From Burkholderiaceae bacterium (GTDB taxonomy: Bacteria; Pseudomonadota; Gammaproteobacteria; Burkholderiales; Burkholderiaceae_F): a DNA stretch of 14,728 bases. Positions 1-6,713 of the stretch are shown piece after piece. Location of the stretch: contig JACCYC010000338.1 in the NCBI GenBank assembly GCA_013696665.1, positions 1-14,728 of the forward strand. The letters run 5' to 3'. The notes beneath the pieces were generated by a model. The model saw only the letters and a program-made list of their open reading frames with translations. It was not told where the DNA came from and did not search any database. Numbering within the stretch: the first letter of the stretch is position 1; the number at the start of each line of letters is the position of its first letter. The translations under genes and the position numbers were made by a program.

Positions 1-195
1 CCACCGGAAATTATCAATCGTCTTAATTCAGAACTGAACAAGATTTTCGCGAGCACAGAAACGAAAGAGAAGCTTGGACCTCAGGGCTTCGACTTGTCTG
101 CGCCGCTGACGCCGGCAGCGTTCGGAAAGTTGATAGCCGACGACCTTGTGCGCTGGGTCCCGATCGTTAAGGCGTCCGGAGCGAAGGCCGACTAG
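1..195 (+). CDS. Bug/TctC-family solute-binding protein, C-terminal end (partial)
   Basis: Open at the left edge; 64 codons are visible, ending in TAG at 193-195. The visible protein begins PPEIINRLNSELNKIF, continues with KEKLGPQGFDL and a TPAAFGKLIADDLVRW segment, and ends VKASGAKAD. This layout (Pro-x-x-Ile-x-x-x-Leu-Asn, a Lys-x-x-Leu-x-x-x-Gly-Phe, a 'TP-x-x-F' and a Trp followed by a VKxxG tail) is the usual C-terminus of periplasmic Bug proteins, the substrate-binding subunits associated with tripartite tricarboxylate transporters. Family members bind carboxylates or other small organic molecules. Ligand and signal peptide cannot be judged because the N-terminus lies outside the window. 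The assignment rests on the terminal motif alone. Confidence 0.8.
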   Translation, partial: PPEIINRLNSELNKIFASTETKEKLGPQGFDLSAPLTPAAFGKLIADDLVRWVPIVKASGAKAD

Positions 196-204
196 GCCGC
201 AAGT

Positions 205-223
205 GGCCTTTCCTAAGGCCTTT
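205..223. terminator. Bidirectional hairpin between convergent genes
   Basis: A perfect 6-bp inverted repeat, GGCCTT (205-210) and AAGGCC (215-220) around a TCCT loop, is followed by TTT on the plus strand. It lies ten bases after the Bug-gene stop and nine before the sulfatase stop on the other strand, so it can serve both. An alternative pairing of AGGCC 194-198 with GGCCT 205-209 competes with it. The T-tract is short, so intrinsic termination is plausible rather than proven. Confidence 0.55.
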
Positions 224-231
224 CGGTCAAC

Positions 232-1611
232 CTAAAGACCGACCGCTTCCGCCACGAGCCGCTTTAGCTCACGTCGAAGTTTGTCGCGCACCGGCGCAAG
301 GCTGCGGCTGCGGTTCAGATTGTTGAGCTCAAATGGATCGCGGTCCAGATCGTAGAGCTCATCGAGCTCGCCGGCCCGGCCGCGGTTGACCCAGTGGATG
401 TATTTGTAGCGATCCGTGCGCACCGCCTTGTACGTCATCGCGACCAGCCACGGCATCGCCTGCTCAGCCCAGTATTCGATCAGGATCGATTTGCGCCATG
501 CTGCGCGGCGCGCCGAGAACAGCGGCAACAGCGACTTGCCTTGGATCTGCGCGCCGGGTTTGCCTCCTGCCAATTCGATCAGCGTGGGTGCGAGATCCTG
601 GCAGATCACAAGCTCACGCCGGCGCGAGCCGGCTTTGACCTTTCGCGGGTAACGCACAACAAACGGTGAACGAATGCCCTCTTCGTAGGCAAAACGCCGC
701 TCCGGCCCCAACGCGTGTTCGCCAAAGAAGAAACCGTTGTCGCTGAAGAACACGATGAAGGTGTTGTCGAGTTGCCCGTTTTCTTCGAGCACGGTGATGA
801 TCGAGCCAACGCCTTCGTCCACCGCCGCCATCATGCGGGCGCGCAAGCGAATCTCTTCCTGATCGCCTGATTGCAGCGCTGACAGGATCGCCTGCGACTC
901 TGCACCCGATTTCATCGCGAAGCTGTCGGCCCACGCGGGCTTGCTCTTGATCACGTCAGCCGGTGCCAACATGTTGGGCGAGCGCGGGAATACGGCGCCG
1001 CGATAGAGGTCTTTGTGGCGCTCGGCGACGACATAGCCACCTTGCGCCGAAATGCGCAGCGTGCCGTCGGCGGCCTGCTCCGCATCCGGGTGTACCGCCT
1101 TGTGCGCGAAGAAAAGCGAGAACGGCTTGCTTCGCTTGCGCTGCAAAAAATCGACTGCAAGGTCGTTCATGATGTCGGTGATGTAGCCGGTGTGCTGCAC
1201 GTATTCGCCGTTGTGATTCAAGCGCGGACCGTTCAACTTTCCGTGTCCGTCGTAGCTGACCCACGTGTCGTAACCGGGGCGCGGCATGCCGTCGTTGCCC
1301 ATATGCCACTTGCCGATGTGGGCGGTTTCGTAACCCAATCTCTGGAGTTCGAGGTGATAGTTCGGCAGGCGATGACTCATCGCATCGCGGGCGACGTTAT
1401 CGATGATCCCGTGCCGACTGGCGTACTGCCCGCTGACAATTGAAGCGCGATTCGGCGAACAGATGGGTGTCGTATGAAACGCACGCTCGAACATCGCGCC
1501 TTCTCGCGCGAGCCGATCGATGTGCGGCGTTTTCATATAAGGATGACCGCCGGCACCGAACTCGTCGTATCGCAGGTCGTCGATCAGAATTACCAGGAAA
1601 TTGGGTTTCAT
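232..1611 (-). CDS. Type I (formylglycine-dependent) sulfatase, Cys-type
   Basis: 459 aa, hydrolysing a sulfate ester. The N-terminus carries the metal-binding Asp pair (D11, D12 in LIDDLRYDEFG). The modification motif is CSPNR at 51-55, matching C-x-P-x-R, so Cys51 should be converted to formylglycine. GKWHMG (K101, H103) and FFSDNGFFFGEH (D291, N292, H299) supply the remaining expected active-site residues. The C-terminus has the usual YKAVRTDRYKYI and LDELYDLDRDPFELNNL blocks. No signal peptide is evident: MKPNFLVILIDD is the first core strand, so the protein is probably cytoplasmic. No formylglycine-generating enzyme is encoded nearby. The substrate (choline sulfate, aryl sulfate, sugar sulfate) cannot be told. 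The ATG at 1611-1609 is preceded by TAGGA. It is divergent from the YjbQ gene. Confidence 0.93.
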   Translation of the reverse strand: MKPNFLVILIDDLRYDEFGAGGHPYMKTPHIDRLAREGAMFERAFHTTPICSPNRASIVSGQYASRHGIIDNVARDAMSHRLPNYHLELQRLGYETAHIGKWHMGNDGMPRPGYDTWVSYDGHGKLNGPRLNHNGEYVQHTGYITDIMNDLAVDFLQRKRSKPFSLFFAHKAVHPDAEQAADGTLRISAQGGYVVAERHKDLYRGAVFPRSPNMLAPADVIKSKPAWADSFAMKSGAESQAILSALQSGDQEEIRLRARMMAAVDEGVGSIITVLEENGQLDNTFIVFFSDNGFFFGEHALGPERRFAYEEGIRSPFVVRYPRKVKAGSRRRELVICQDLAPTLIELAGGKPGAQIQGKSLLPLFSARRAAWRKSILIEYWAEQAMPWLVAMTYKAVRTDRYKYIHWVNRGRAGELDELYDLDRDPFELNNLNRSRSLAPVRDKLRRELKRLVAEAVGL

Positions 1612-1635
1612 AGTCCTAGGAATCGTATGTCACGG

Positions 1636-1677
1636 TGAGCAGCGTAAATTGCAGCGGTCTAAACGGCGCACTGCTCA
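1636..1677. repeat. Inverted repeat in a divergent intergenic region
   Basis: TGAGCAG (1636-1642) and CTGCTCA (1671-1677) are perfect 7-bp complements; the right arm touches the ATG of the YjbQ gene. Between them GCAGCG occurs twice (1639-1644 and 1651-1656) with a 12-bp period. It could be an operator shared by the divergent sulfatase and YjbQ genes or an mRNA hairpin over the YjbQ start. No promoter could be fixed, and chance is not excluded. Confidence 0.3.
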
Positions 1678-2097
1678 ATGTACCAAGCTCATACCGTTCT
1701 ACAAATACAAACGCCAGGACGCGGGTTTAACGAAATCACCCAGCTAGTTCGCAGCTGGTTGAACCAAGGCAACATCAACGATGGGCTTTTGACCATCTAT
1801 ATCCGGCACACGTCGGCGAGCCTGCTGATTCAGGAGAACGCTGACCCGCAGGTGACGCGCGACTTGGAGCGATTCTTTACGCGCTTGGTGCCTGACGGCG
1901 ATCCTTTGTTCGAGCACCGTGCCGAGGGCGCGGACGACATGCCAGCGCACGTTCGTACTGCGCTCACGCAAACCCATCTATCGATCCCGATGATCGCCGG
2001 CCAACTTGCGCTTGGCACGTGGCAGGGCATTTATGTTGTCGAACATCGAACGCGTGGACATCTGCGCGAAGTGGTATTGCATTTGCTCGGCGAATAA
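1678..2097 (+). CDS. YjbQ/UPF0047 family protein (secondary thiamine-phosphate synthase family)
   Basis: 139 aa, full length for this small cytoplasmic family. Recognisable blocks are YIRHTSASLLIQENADP (41-57), EHRAEGADDMPAHVR (79-93), LSIPMIAGQLALGTWQGIY (101-119) and EHRTRGHLREV (122-132), with conserved His44, His80, His91, Trp115 and His123. E. coli YjbQ has been reported to have weak thiamine-phosphate synthase activity, but the physiological role of the family is unsettled, so the catalytic name should be treated as provisional. An in-frame TAA sits at 1660-1662 and there is no other start before it, so ATG 1678 is the only candidate. No good ribosome binding site is visible. The next gene starts about 150 bp downstream on the same strand. 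Confidence 0.92.
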   Translation: MYQAHTVLQIQTPGRGFNEITQLVRSWLNQGNINDGLLTIYIRHTSASLLIQENADPQVTRDLERFFTRLVPDGDPLFEHRAEGADDMPAHVRTALTQTHLSIPMIAGQLALGTWQGIYVVEHRTRGHLREVVLHLLGE

Positions 2098-2144
2098 CTT
2101 CACCGTGCGATTATTCACTGCCGGCATCAGGCGTAGGAGAGACA

Positions 2145-2234
2145 ATGAAACGGCGTGACGTATTGCTCGCGGCCGCATGGAAGATCGGTGACGCGGCCGA
2201 CGTGCGCACGCTCGCCGCGCTCGCGCGGCCCTGA
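2145..2234 (+). CDS. 29-codon ORF with a twin-arginine start; leader peptide or gene remnant
   Basis: ATG 2145 follows an AGGAGA (2135-2140) at good spacing, the best ribosome binding site in this intergenic region. The ORF reads MKRRDVLLAAAWKIG and ends LAALARP at TGA 2232-2234, ten bases before the dehydrogenase ATG at 2245. That downstream start has no ribosome binding site of its own. The first 11 residues look like the start of a Tat or Sec signal peptide (positive charges, then hydrophobic), but no exported domain follows. It is either a leader ORF whose translation feeds the dehydrogenase by reinitiation or the stub of a deleted exported protein. The sequence does not decide between these. 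Confidence 0.4.
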   Translation: MKRRDVLLAAAWKIGDAADVRTLAALARP

Positions 2235-2244
2235 TCGCAACACG

Positions 2245-3231
2245 ATGCAATCGGGTGGACGATCTCGCATCGTCGTCATTGACGATTACGAGCATGCCAT
2301 ACGGAAGCTTGCGGATTGGTCCGATATCGACGCACACGCGGACGTCGAGGTACACCATGATCCGCTGCAGGGCGACGCTCTGCATGCAGCTTTGCACGAT
2401 GCAGATGCAGTCGCACTGATTCGTGATCGCACACCGTTTCAGGCGGACTTGATCAACCGTCTGCCGAAACTGCGCTATCTGATTTTCACGGGTGCACGCA
2501 ATTCCGCCCTTGATGCGAGAGCACTGGCAGCGCGTGGCATTCCGGTCAGCCACACTGAATGGGGGCCGTCAAAGGACAGCACCTGCGAGCTGACGTGGGC
2601 GCTGATTCTTGCGGCCATCAAGCAGCTCGAAGCGCAGTTTTCCTCGATGCGCCGCGGCGCTTGGCGTGATGGCCAAAACGTGTTGCCCGGGGTGCTTGCC
2701 GGGGAGCGGCTCGGTTTGATTGGATTGGGTGAGATTGGCGGGCGCGTTGCCCGCATCGGCATGGCGTTCGGCATGAAGGTTTGCGCTTGGAGTCCGCGCA
2801 TGACGGTCGAGCGCGCGTCTCAATATGGCGCAAGCGCTGTCTCGCTTGAAGAGTTGCTCACCTCATCGAAAGTCGTGAGTCTTCATCTGGTGCCGACCGA
2901 CCTGACGCGGCAACTGCTTAACGCCGACCGGCTTTCGCTGATGCGTGCGGATTCCGTCCTGGTCAATACGTCGCGCGCGGCTCTGATTGACATGCCGGCA
3001 CTTCTGTTGGCGTTGCGCGCAGGCAAGCCCGCGATGGCGGCGCTCGATGTTTACGACCAAGAACCGCTGCGCTCGGATCACCCGCTGCGCGACCTTACAA
3101 ATGTGATTTTGACGCCTCACATTGGGTTCGTCACGCAGCCGGTGTTCGAGGCTTTCGCGCGCGGGGTCACTGAATGCCTGCGAGCCTGGCTGAACGGGGA
3201 GCCCGTGGTTCGCCCGTTGGCGATCGATTAG
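2245..3231 (+). CDS. D-2-hydroxyacid dehydrogenase, NAD(P)-dependent
   Basis: 328 aa from ATG 2245 (MQSGGRSRIVVIDDYE), the usual family length, 310-340 aa. It interconverts a 2-oxoacid and the D-2-hydroxyacid in the cytoplasm. The Rossmann motif is GLIGLGEIGGRVARIG, with GxGxxG at 160-165. The catalytic triad of the family is present: Arg244 in VNTSRAALID, Glu273 in ALDVYDQEPL and His292 in LTPHIGF. The substrate (phosphoglycerate, glyoxylate or hydroxypyruvate, other) cannot be told. An in-frame ATG at 2155 would add 30 residues of arginine-rich, non-family-like sequence and is rejected. ATG 2245 lacks a ribosome binding site and sits 10 bp behind the 29-codon ORF, suggesting translational coupling. 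Its TAG (3229-3231) directly abuts the stop of the convergent regulator gene. Confidence 0.92.
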   Translation: MQSGGRSRIVVIDDYEHAIRKLADWSDIDAHADVEVHHDPLQGDALHAALHDADAVALIRDRTPFQADLINRLPKLRYLIFTGARNSALDARALAARGIPVSHTEWGPSKDSTCELTWALILAAIKQLEAQFSSMRRGAWRDGQNVLPGVLAGERLGLIGLGEIGGRVARIGMAFGMKVCAWSPRMTVERASQYGASAVSLEELLTSSKVVSLHLVPTDLTRQLLNADRLSLMRADSVLVNTSRAALIDMPALLLALRAGKPAMAALDVYDQEPLRSDHPLRDLTNVILTPHIGFVTQPVFEAFARGVTECLRAWLNGEPVVRPLAID

Positions 3232-5775
3232 CTAGGAATTAGGCGATTGATCGCTTTCAGTGGTTTCGTCGAAAGCGACCGCGAGAGCCTCTTCCTCGGT
3301 GAGCGCCGCTCCAGCCGCCAATTGACGGTCGAACTCTACCGGTCCCAGTTCAGCCTGTGCGCGGGCCACGATCTCGTTACGCATGCTCATGATCATCGGA
3401 AAAGGGATGCGACCCGCAATCGCGAATGAGTGATCGACGTAGCCGAGAAGGCCGGCCGCCCGGTCCTCGGCACCATGCCGTGCGTGGACCAGCGCGATGG
3501 TCAGCAGCTTCGGCGCGACGTCCTGCATTCGCTGAATGTGTGGGACCGCAGCGCGTCCGTTTGCAAGCGCTTCGTCGCGGTCGCCACGCAAAGCGTGTGC
3601 GAGCGCAAGAAATGACATGGCGGTGCCAATCCCGTGCGGCGCGTTCATCTGTCGCAATGCGGCGAGCACGCTGCCAAGCAGCTCGATCGCCGCATCGAAA
3701 CGACCACGGCCGCACTCGTACAACCCTACATTGCACAGTGCCAGCTGCACGCCCCACTCGTTGCCGCTATCGCGGTAGAGCGCGGCCTGGCGCATCGCAC
3801 TCTCGACCGCGCGGTCATGCTGGCCCAGGTGCAGGTAGTTGACCGCTTTCGATACTGCCAGCGCCGCGGCCTGCCGGGCCGGCGCGTCAGGCGCGATCAG
3901 CGCCTCGGCCTCAGAAATGGCAGCAGCAACCTGTTGAAGTTCCCCCAGGCGCGCGCCAATCATCGCCGCGAAAATCAGCGCGTCTACCAGCCGCGGTGTA
4001 TTACGCAACGAGCGATACAGTTCCGCCGCGCGCAGTGATGCAAGAAAGCACTCGCGCCGCACGCCCATATGGGCTAGGGTCGCCAAGAACAGATTGAAGC
4101 GCGCCTCGATTTCGGGGGACACGCTTTCAGAGAGCGGCAGCATCGCCAGCGCTCGCTCGATTCCCTCGTTGAGCTGTGCATGGGCCATCCAAACACTGCT
4201 GCTGCAGCTGATCAATTCGCAGGCGAACGCCCGATCGCCCGCTGCCGACTCGGCCCAGGCGAGCGCGGCCCGCAGGTTGTCCAGCTCCGCGCCGGCCCGG
4301 ATTTGGGCGGCAGTGGTCGCTTTCCATCGCTGCTCGTCCAGAGGCGACAGAAATGCGAGCATCGCTTCGGCGTGACGCCTCAGCAAAAGTGGCGTCTCGC
4401 CAGCGGCCGCGAGCTTCTCCAGCGCAAACGCGCGCATGGTTTCGAGGAGCCGGTAGCGCGGCAATTCGTCGGCATCCGCGACCAGTAGTGATCTATCTAC
4501 CAGGTGACCGAGCAGATCCAGCACCGCCCACCGATCGATCTGTTCGTCCGCCGCGACGTCTTGCGCCAGTTCGAGAGTGCATCCGCCAACGAAGACGCCG
4601 ACCCGGCGAAACACGGTCTGCTCAGCGGGCGATAACAATCCGTAACTCCAGTCGAGTGCGGCGCGTAGCGTCTGGTGGCGACGCAGCGTCGCTCGCGTGC
4701 CGCCCGTCAAGATTTGAAAACGCTCGCCCAGCCGAGCGCGCAGTCCCTCCACGCCGAGTAGGCGTACGCGCGCGGCGGCCAGTTCGATTGCCAGCGGCAT
4801 GCCGTCGAGTCGACGGCAAATTTCCGCAATCGCTGACACGTTGGCAGCCGTCAGCTGTAGTCGCGGATCGGCAGCTCGGGCGCGCGCAACGAAAAGCTCG
4901 ACCGCCGCCGCCGGCGCGTCCAACGTTTCCGCAACAGGCAGGCTTCCTAGCCGATAGACCTGTTCTTCCGGGATGTGCAGGGCTTCCTGACTGGTGACGA
5001 GGATGCGAAGCGCAGGTGCGTTGCGCAACAGCGTCCGCGCGCATTCAGCTGCTGCATCCAGCAGATGCTCGCAGTTGTCCAGGACCAACAGCGCGGTTTG
5101 CTTGCGCAGCAACGCGCCAACCGTTTCGAGAGCCGGTCGGTCATCACCGATACGAACGCCGAGTGCCCGGGCAATCGCTCCGGAGACCAGCGCGCCGTCG
5201 CTGAGCGCTGCCAGCTCGACCCACCACACACCGTCGGAGAAGCGTTCTTGCTGCGCGTTTGCGACGGTCAGCGCAAGCCGCGTCTTGCCAATGCCGCTCG
5301 CGCCGACGATCGATACTTGTGGGTGTGTGCTCAGCAATTCGCCGACGGCGCGCGCGTCATCATCGCGACCGTAGAGCAGCTCGTGATGCGGCGACAGGTT
5401 GGTGGGCGTAGCCGCTGCCGCGGGCGTGACAGGCGGCGGGGTAGCGGAAAACGCCGAGTCCTGCGTCGGTGCGTCCAACTCGGCCATGAAGCGATAGCCG
5501 CGTCCGGGGATCGTTGCGATCGTCTGCGGCCCAAGCAGTTTGCGCAGTGCCGAGATGTGCACCTGCAGATTGTTTTCCTCGACCACCAGATTCGGCCACA
5601 CGAGCTCGAACAGCTCGTTCTTGCTCACGGGGCGATCGCGCCGCTTCACCAGCGCGAGCAGCACGTCGAGGGCACGCGCACCCAACCTGGCGGGCTGCCC
5701 GTCGATCAGCAACTGGCGCTGCTCGACGTCCAACAGGACCGTGCCGAAGCGCAGCGAGGAAGTCGTCGTGTCCAT
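3232..5775 (-). CDS. STAND-type transcriptional regulator: OmpR-like winged helix, NTPase, helical-repeat tail
   Basis: 847 aa from ATG 5775-5773 (MDTTTSSLRFG). Residues about 5-100 are an OmpR/PhoB-type winged helix: FGTVLLDVEQRQL, LFELVWPNLVVEENNLQVH, ISALRKLLG and the wing TIPGRGYRF. A Pro/Ala-rich linker (about 102-130) leads to an NTPase domain with Walker A GASGIGKT (158-165), Walker B LLVLDN (229-234) and the GMPLAIELAAAR block (about 325-336). The remaining ~400 residues are Ala/Leu-rich helical repeats, probably TPR-like, and would be the sensor. There is no membrane segment. The plan resembles actinobacterial AfsR without its BTAD domain. An in-frame ATG at 5820 would add 15 residues but lies inside the promoter boxes; the damaged second copy also starts MNTTTS at the equivalent place, so 5775 is preferred. 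It is divergent from the exported-protein genes and likely controls them and itself. Confidence 0.9.
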   Translation of the reverse strand: MDTTTSSLRFGTVLLDVEQRQLLIDGQPARLGARALDVLLALVKRRDRPVSKNELFELVWPNLVVEENNLQVHISALRKLLGPQTIATIPGRGYRFMAELDAPTQDSAFSATPPPVTPAAAATPTNLSPHHELLYGRDDDARAVGELLSTHPQVSIVGASGIGKTRLALTVANAQQERFSDGVWWVELAALSDGALVSGAIARALGVRIGDDRPALETVGALLRKQTALLVLDNCEHLLDAAAECARTLLRNAPALRILVTSQEALHIPEEQVYRLGSLPVAETLDAPAAAVELFVARARAADPRLQLTAANVSAIAEICRRLDGMPLAIELAAARVRLLGVEGLRARLGERFQILTGGTRATLRRHQTLRAALDWSYGLLSPAEQTVFRRVGVFVGGCTLELAQDVAADEQIDRWAVLDLLGHLVDRSLLVADADELPRYRLLETMRAFALEKLAAAGETPLLLRRHAEAMLAFLSPLDEQRWKATTAAQIRAGAELDNLRAALAWAESAAGDRAFACELISCSSSVWMAHAQLNEGIERALAMLPLSESVSPEIEARFNLFLATLAHMGVRRECFLASLRAAELYRSLRNTPRLVDALIFAAMIGARLGELQQVAAAISEAEALIAPDAPARQAAALAVSKAVNYLHLGQHDRAVESAMRQAALYRDSGNEWGVQLALCNVGLYECGRGRFDAAIELLGSVLAALRQMNAPHGIGTAMSFLALAHALRGDRDEALANGRAAVPHIQRMQDVAPKLLTIALVHARHGAEDRAAGLLGYVDHSFAIAGRIPFPMIMSMRNEIVARAQAELGPVEFDRQLAAGAALTEEEALAVAFDETTESDQSPNS

Positions 5776-5814
5776 GCGCCCGCAGCTTAAAGGGCGGGCG
5801 CGGTAACGCGCCGG

Positions 5815-5861
5815 ATTCATCGCGAATTAAGGCGGATTAAGGCGCGACCCAAAGACCTGAA
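5815..5861. promoter_or_regulatory. Tandem direct-repeat operator between regulator and exported-protein genes
   Basis: AATTAAGGCG (5825-5834) is followed at once by GATTAAGGCG (5835-5844), a 10-bp-period direct repeat. A weaker ATTCAT box lies at 5815-5820. A 14-bp block, CCCAAAGACCTGAA (5848-5861), follows. The same arrangement with the same order and spacing recurs at 10588-10633, again beside a copy of the regulator winged-helix region. OmpR/PhoB-type domains bind tandem direct repeats of about 10-11 bp, so this is the predicted binding site of the divergent regulator. Clear -35/-10 hexamers could not be assigned; the 14-bp block may be part of a core promoter. Confidence 0.65.
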
Positions 5862-5914
5862 TGGTGTCGCGGGCAGACGATGCACTCCTCGACAACGATC
5901 ACCTGGAGTTCTCA

Positions 5915-6229
5915 ATGAAAAACTTGTCTTCTTCCCGCTTTGCCCTGGCTTGCTTCGGCTTGCTGTCAGTCGCTGTCTCAACCGCTGCGCAGGGGCAATT
6001 CAAGTGCGACCAACTGCAGCTCAGGCGCGTCGATGCCACCGCTTGCGCCCTCGGAGCCAAGGACGTTGCATCACTGCGCCGCTTCGTTACGCGCACGCAG
6101 GCGATCTACAGCCTGCAGATGGAGGATTACGTGCGCTTCGAGGGGGATGAGCCGAAAGCACCGCCTGCACGGCCCGCGCAGGTCACGCCGCGGAACTCGG
6201 TCGCTGGCATCGCGCCTCCCTCGCGCTGA
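5915..6229 (+). CDS. Small exported two-cysteine protein 'A1', unknown family
   Basis: 104 aa. Residues 1-25 form a signal peptide (MKNLSSSRFALACFGLLSVA, Ala-x-Ala-like end near 24-25). The mature part has two cysteines, C31 in FKCDQL and C44 in RVDATACA, about 13 residues apart, then an amphipathic segment containing SLRRFVTRTQAIYSLQMEDY (54-72 region) and a Pro-rich tail. I do not recognise the family. A frameshifted paralog at 10910-11222 keeps the KCD, RVDATACA, LQM-DY and C-terminal APSR/PPSR features, so these are the constrained parts. GGAG at 5905-5908 sits six bases before the ATG. An earlier in-frame ATG at 5861 has no ribosome binding site and is not conserved in the second copy. 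It is the first gene downstream of the tandem boxes. Confidence 0.72.
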   Translation: MKNLSSSRFALACFGLLSVAVSTAAQGQFKCDQLQLRRVDATACALGAKDVASLRRFVTRTQAIYSLQMEDYVRFEGDEPKAPPARPAQVTPRNSVAGIAPPSR

Positions 6230-6247
6230 GGAGTTGACGGCGCATTG

Positions 6248-6263
6248 CGGCAAAGGACTGCCG
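6248..6263 (+). other. Hairpin 3' of A1, matched by a covarying hairpin 3' of A2
   Basis: CGGCA (6248-6252) pairs with TGCCG (6259-6263) around AAGGAC. The flanking sequence aligns with the region after the A2 pseudogene, where GGGGA pairs with TCCCC around GGAC. A C:G pair in one copy corresponds to a G:C pair in the other. A GC-rich stretch (about 6266-6283) follows. It may be a processing or attenuation element between A1 and B1; there is no T-tract. Confidence 0.35.
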
Positions 6264-6321
6264 AGCCGCGCGCGGGGCGCCGTCCCTCTCGCTCAACAAA
6301 TAAGCCACGAATGGAGAGATC

Positions 6322-6681
6322 ATGCTCAAACCTACCAAAAAGCAGCGCGTAGTTTCCGTTACTACGATCGCTATCACGACGATCGGAGTTTTGCTGGGAA
6401 GCGTCGAAAACACGTTGGCGCAGGAACCGCAGCGCATTGTGGCTGCGCCACCATCGCAACTTGCGAGTGCCGGACTAAAGGTCATCGAAGACGCCTTCTG
6501 GGTGTGCGACTACGTCGCTATAACGCGGGGCAACAGCGATATCGCAACCTGCACCGCGGGCTACGAAGCACTCAAGGACCGCAAGTTTGCGGGCGATTCT
6601 GACGCCCTGGTGTCTTGGTGGCGTCAGAACAAAGCCGCGCAGCATCAAAACCTCGCTGTGGCGGACAGCCCAATTCAGTAA
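6322..6681 (+). CDS. Small exported two-cysteine protein 'B1', unknown family
   Basis: 119 aa. The N-terminus MLKPTKKQRVVSVTTIAI and following hydrophobic run make a signal peptide with a likely cut near LAQ-EP (33-35). The mature domain has AFWVCDYVAITRG (C62), IATCTAGYEALKDRKF (C77) and LVSWWRQNKAAQHQNL; the Cys pair is spaced for a disulfide. I do not recognise a named family. GGAGAG at 6313-6318 supports ATG 6322. It lies 92 bp after A1 and 32 bp before the haloperoxidase gene on the same strand, consistent with one transcript. A 39-aa ORF at 10689 shares the KQRVV signal-peptide start and may be a truncated relative. Confidence 0.75.
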   Translation: MLKPTKKQRVVSVTTIAITTIGVLLGSVENTLAQEPQRIVAAPPSQLASAGLKVIEDAFWVCDYVAITRGNSDIATCTAGYEALKDRKFAGDSDALVSWWRQNKAAQHQNLAVADSPIQ

Positions 6682-6713
6682 CAAATTATCGCCAGTGTCG
6701 AAGGAGAACCATC

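Noticed and set aside
2155..2244. Longer dehydrogenase start at ATG 2155
   Set aside because: The added 30 residues are Arg/Pro/Ser-rich and unlike the family. The frame of the well-placed ribosome binding site is that of the 29-codon ORF instead.
4975..5790. Plus-strand open frame of 271 codons opposite the regulator
   Set aside because: It is the mirror of the NTPase and winged-helix coding sequence, with shadow-type composition and no recognisable protein features.
5776..5820. Longer regulator start at ATG 5820
   Set aside because: It would place the start codon inside the tandem boxes and adds Arg-rich residues. The second copy supports the MDTTTS/MNTTTS start.
6615..6713. Longer haloperoxidase start at 6615
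   Set aside because: It overlaps the end of B1, lacks a ribosome binding site and would bury the signal peptide. ATG 6714 has AAGGAGA.
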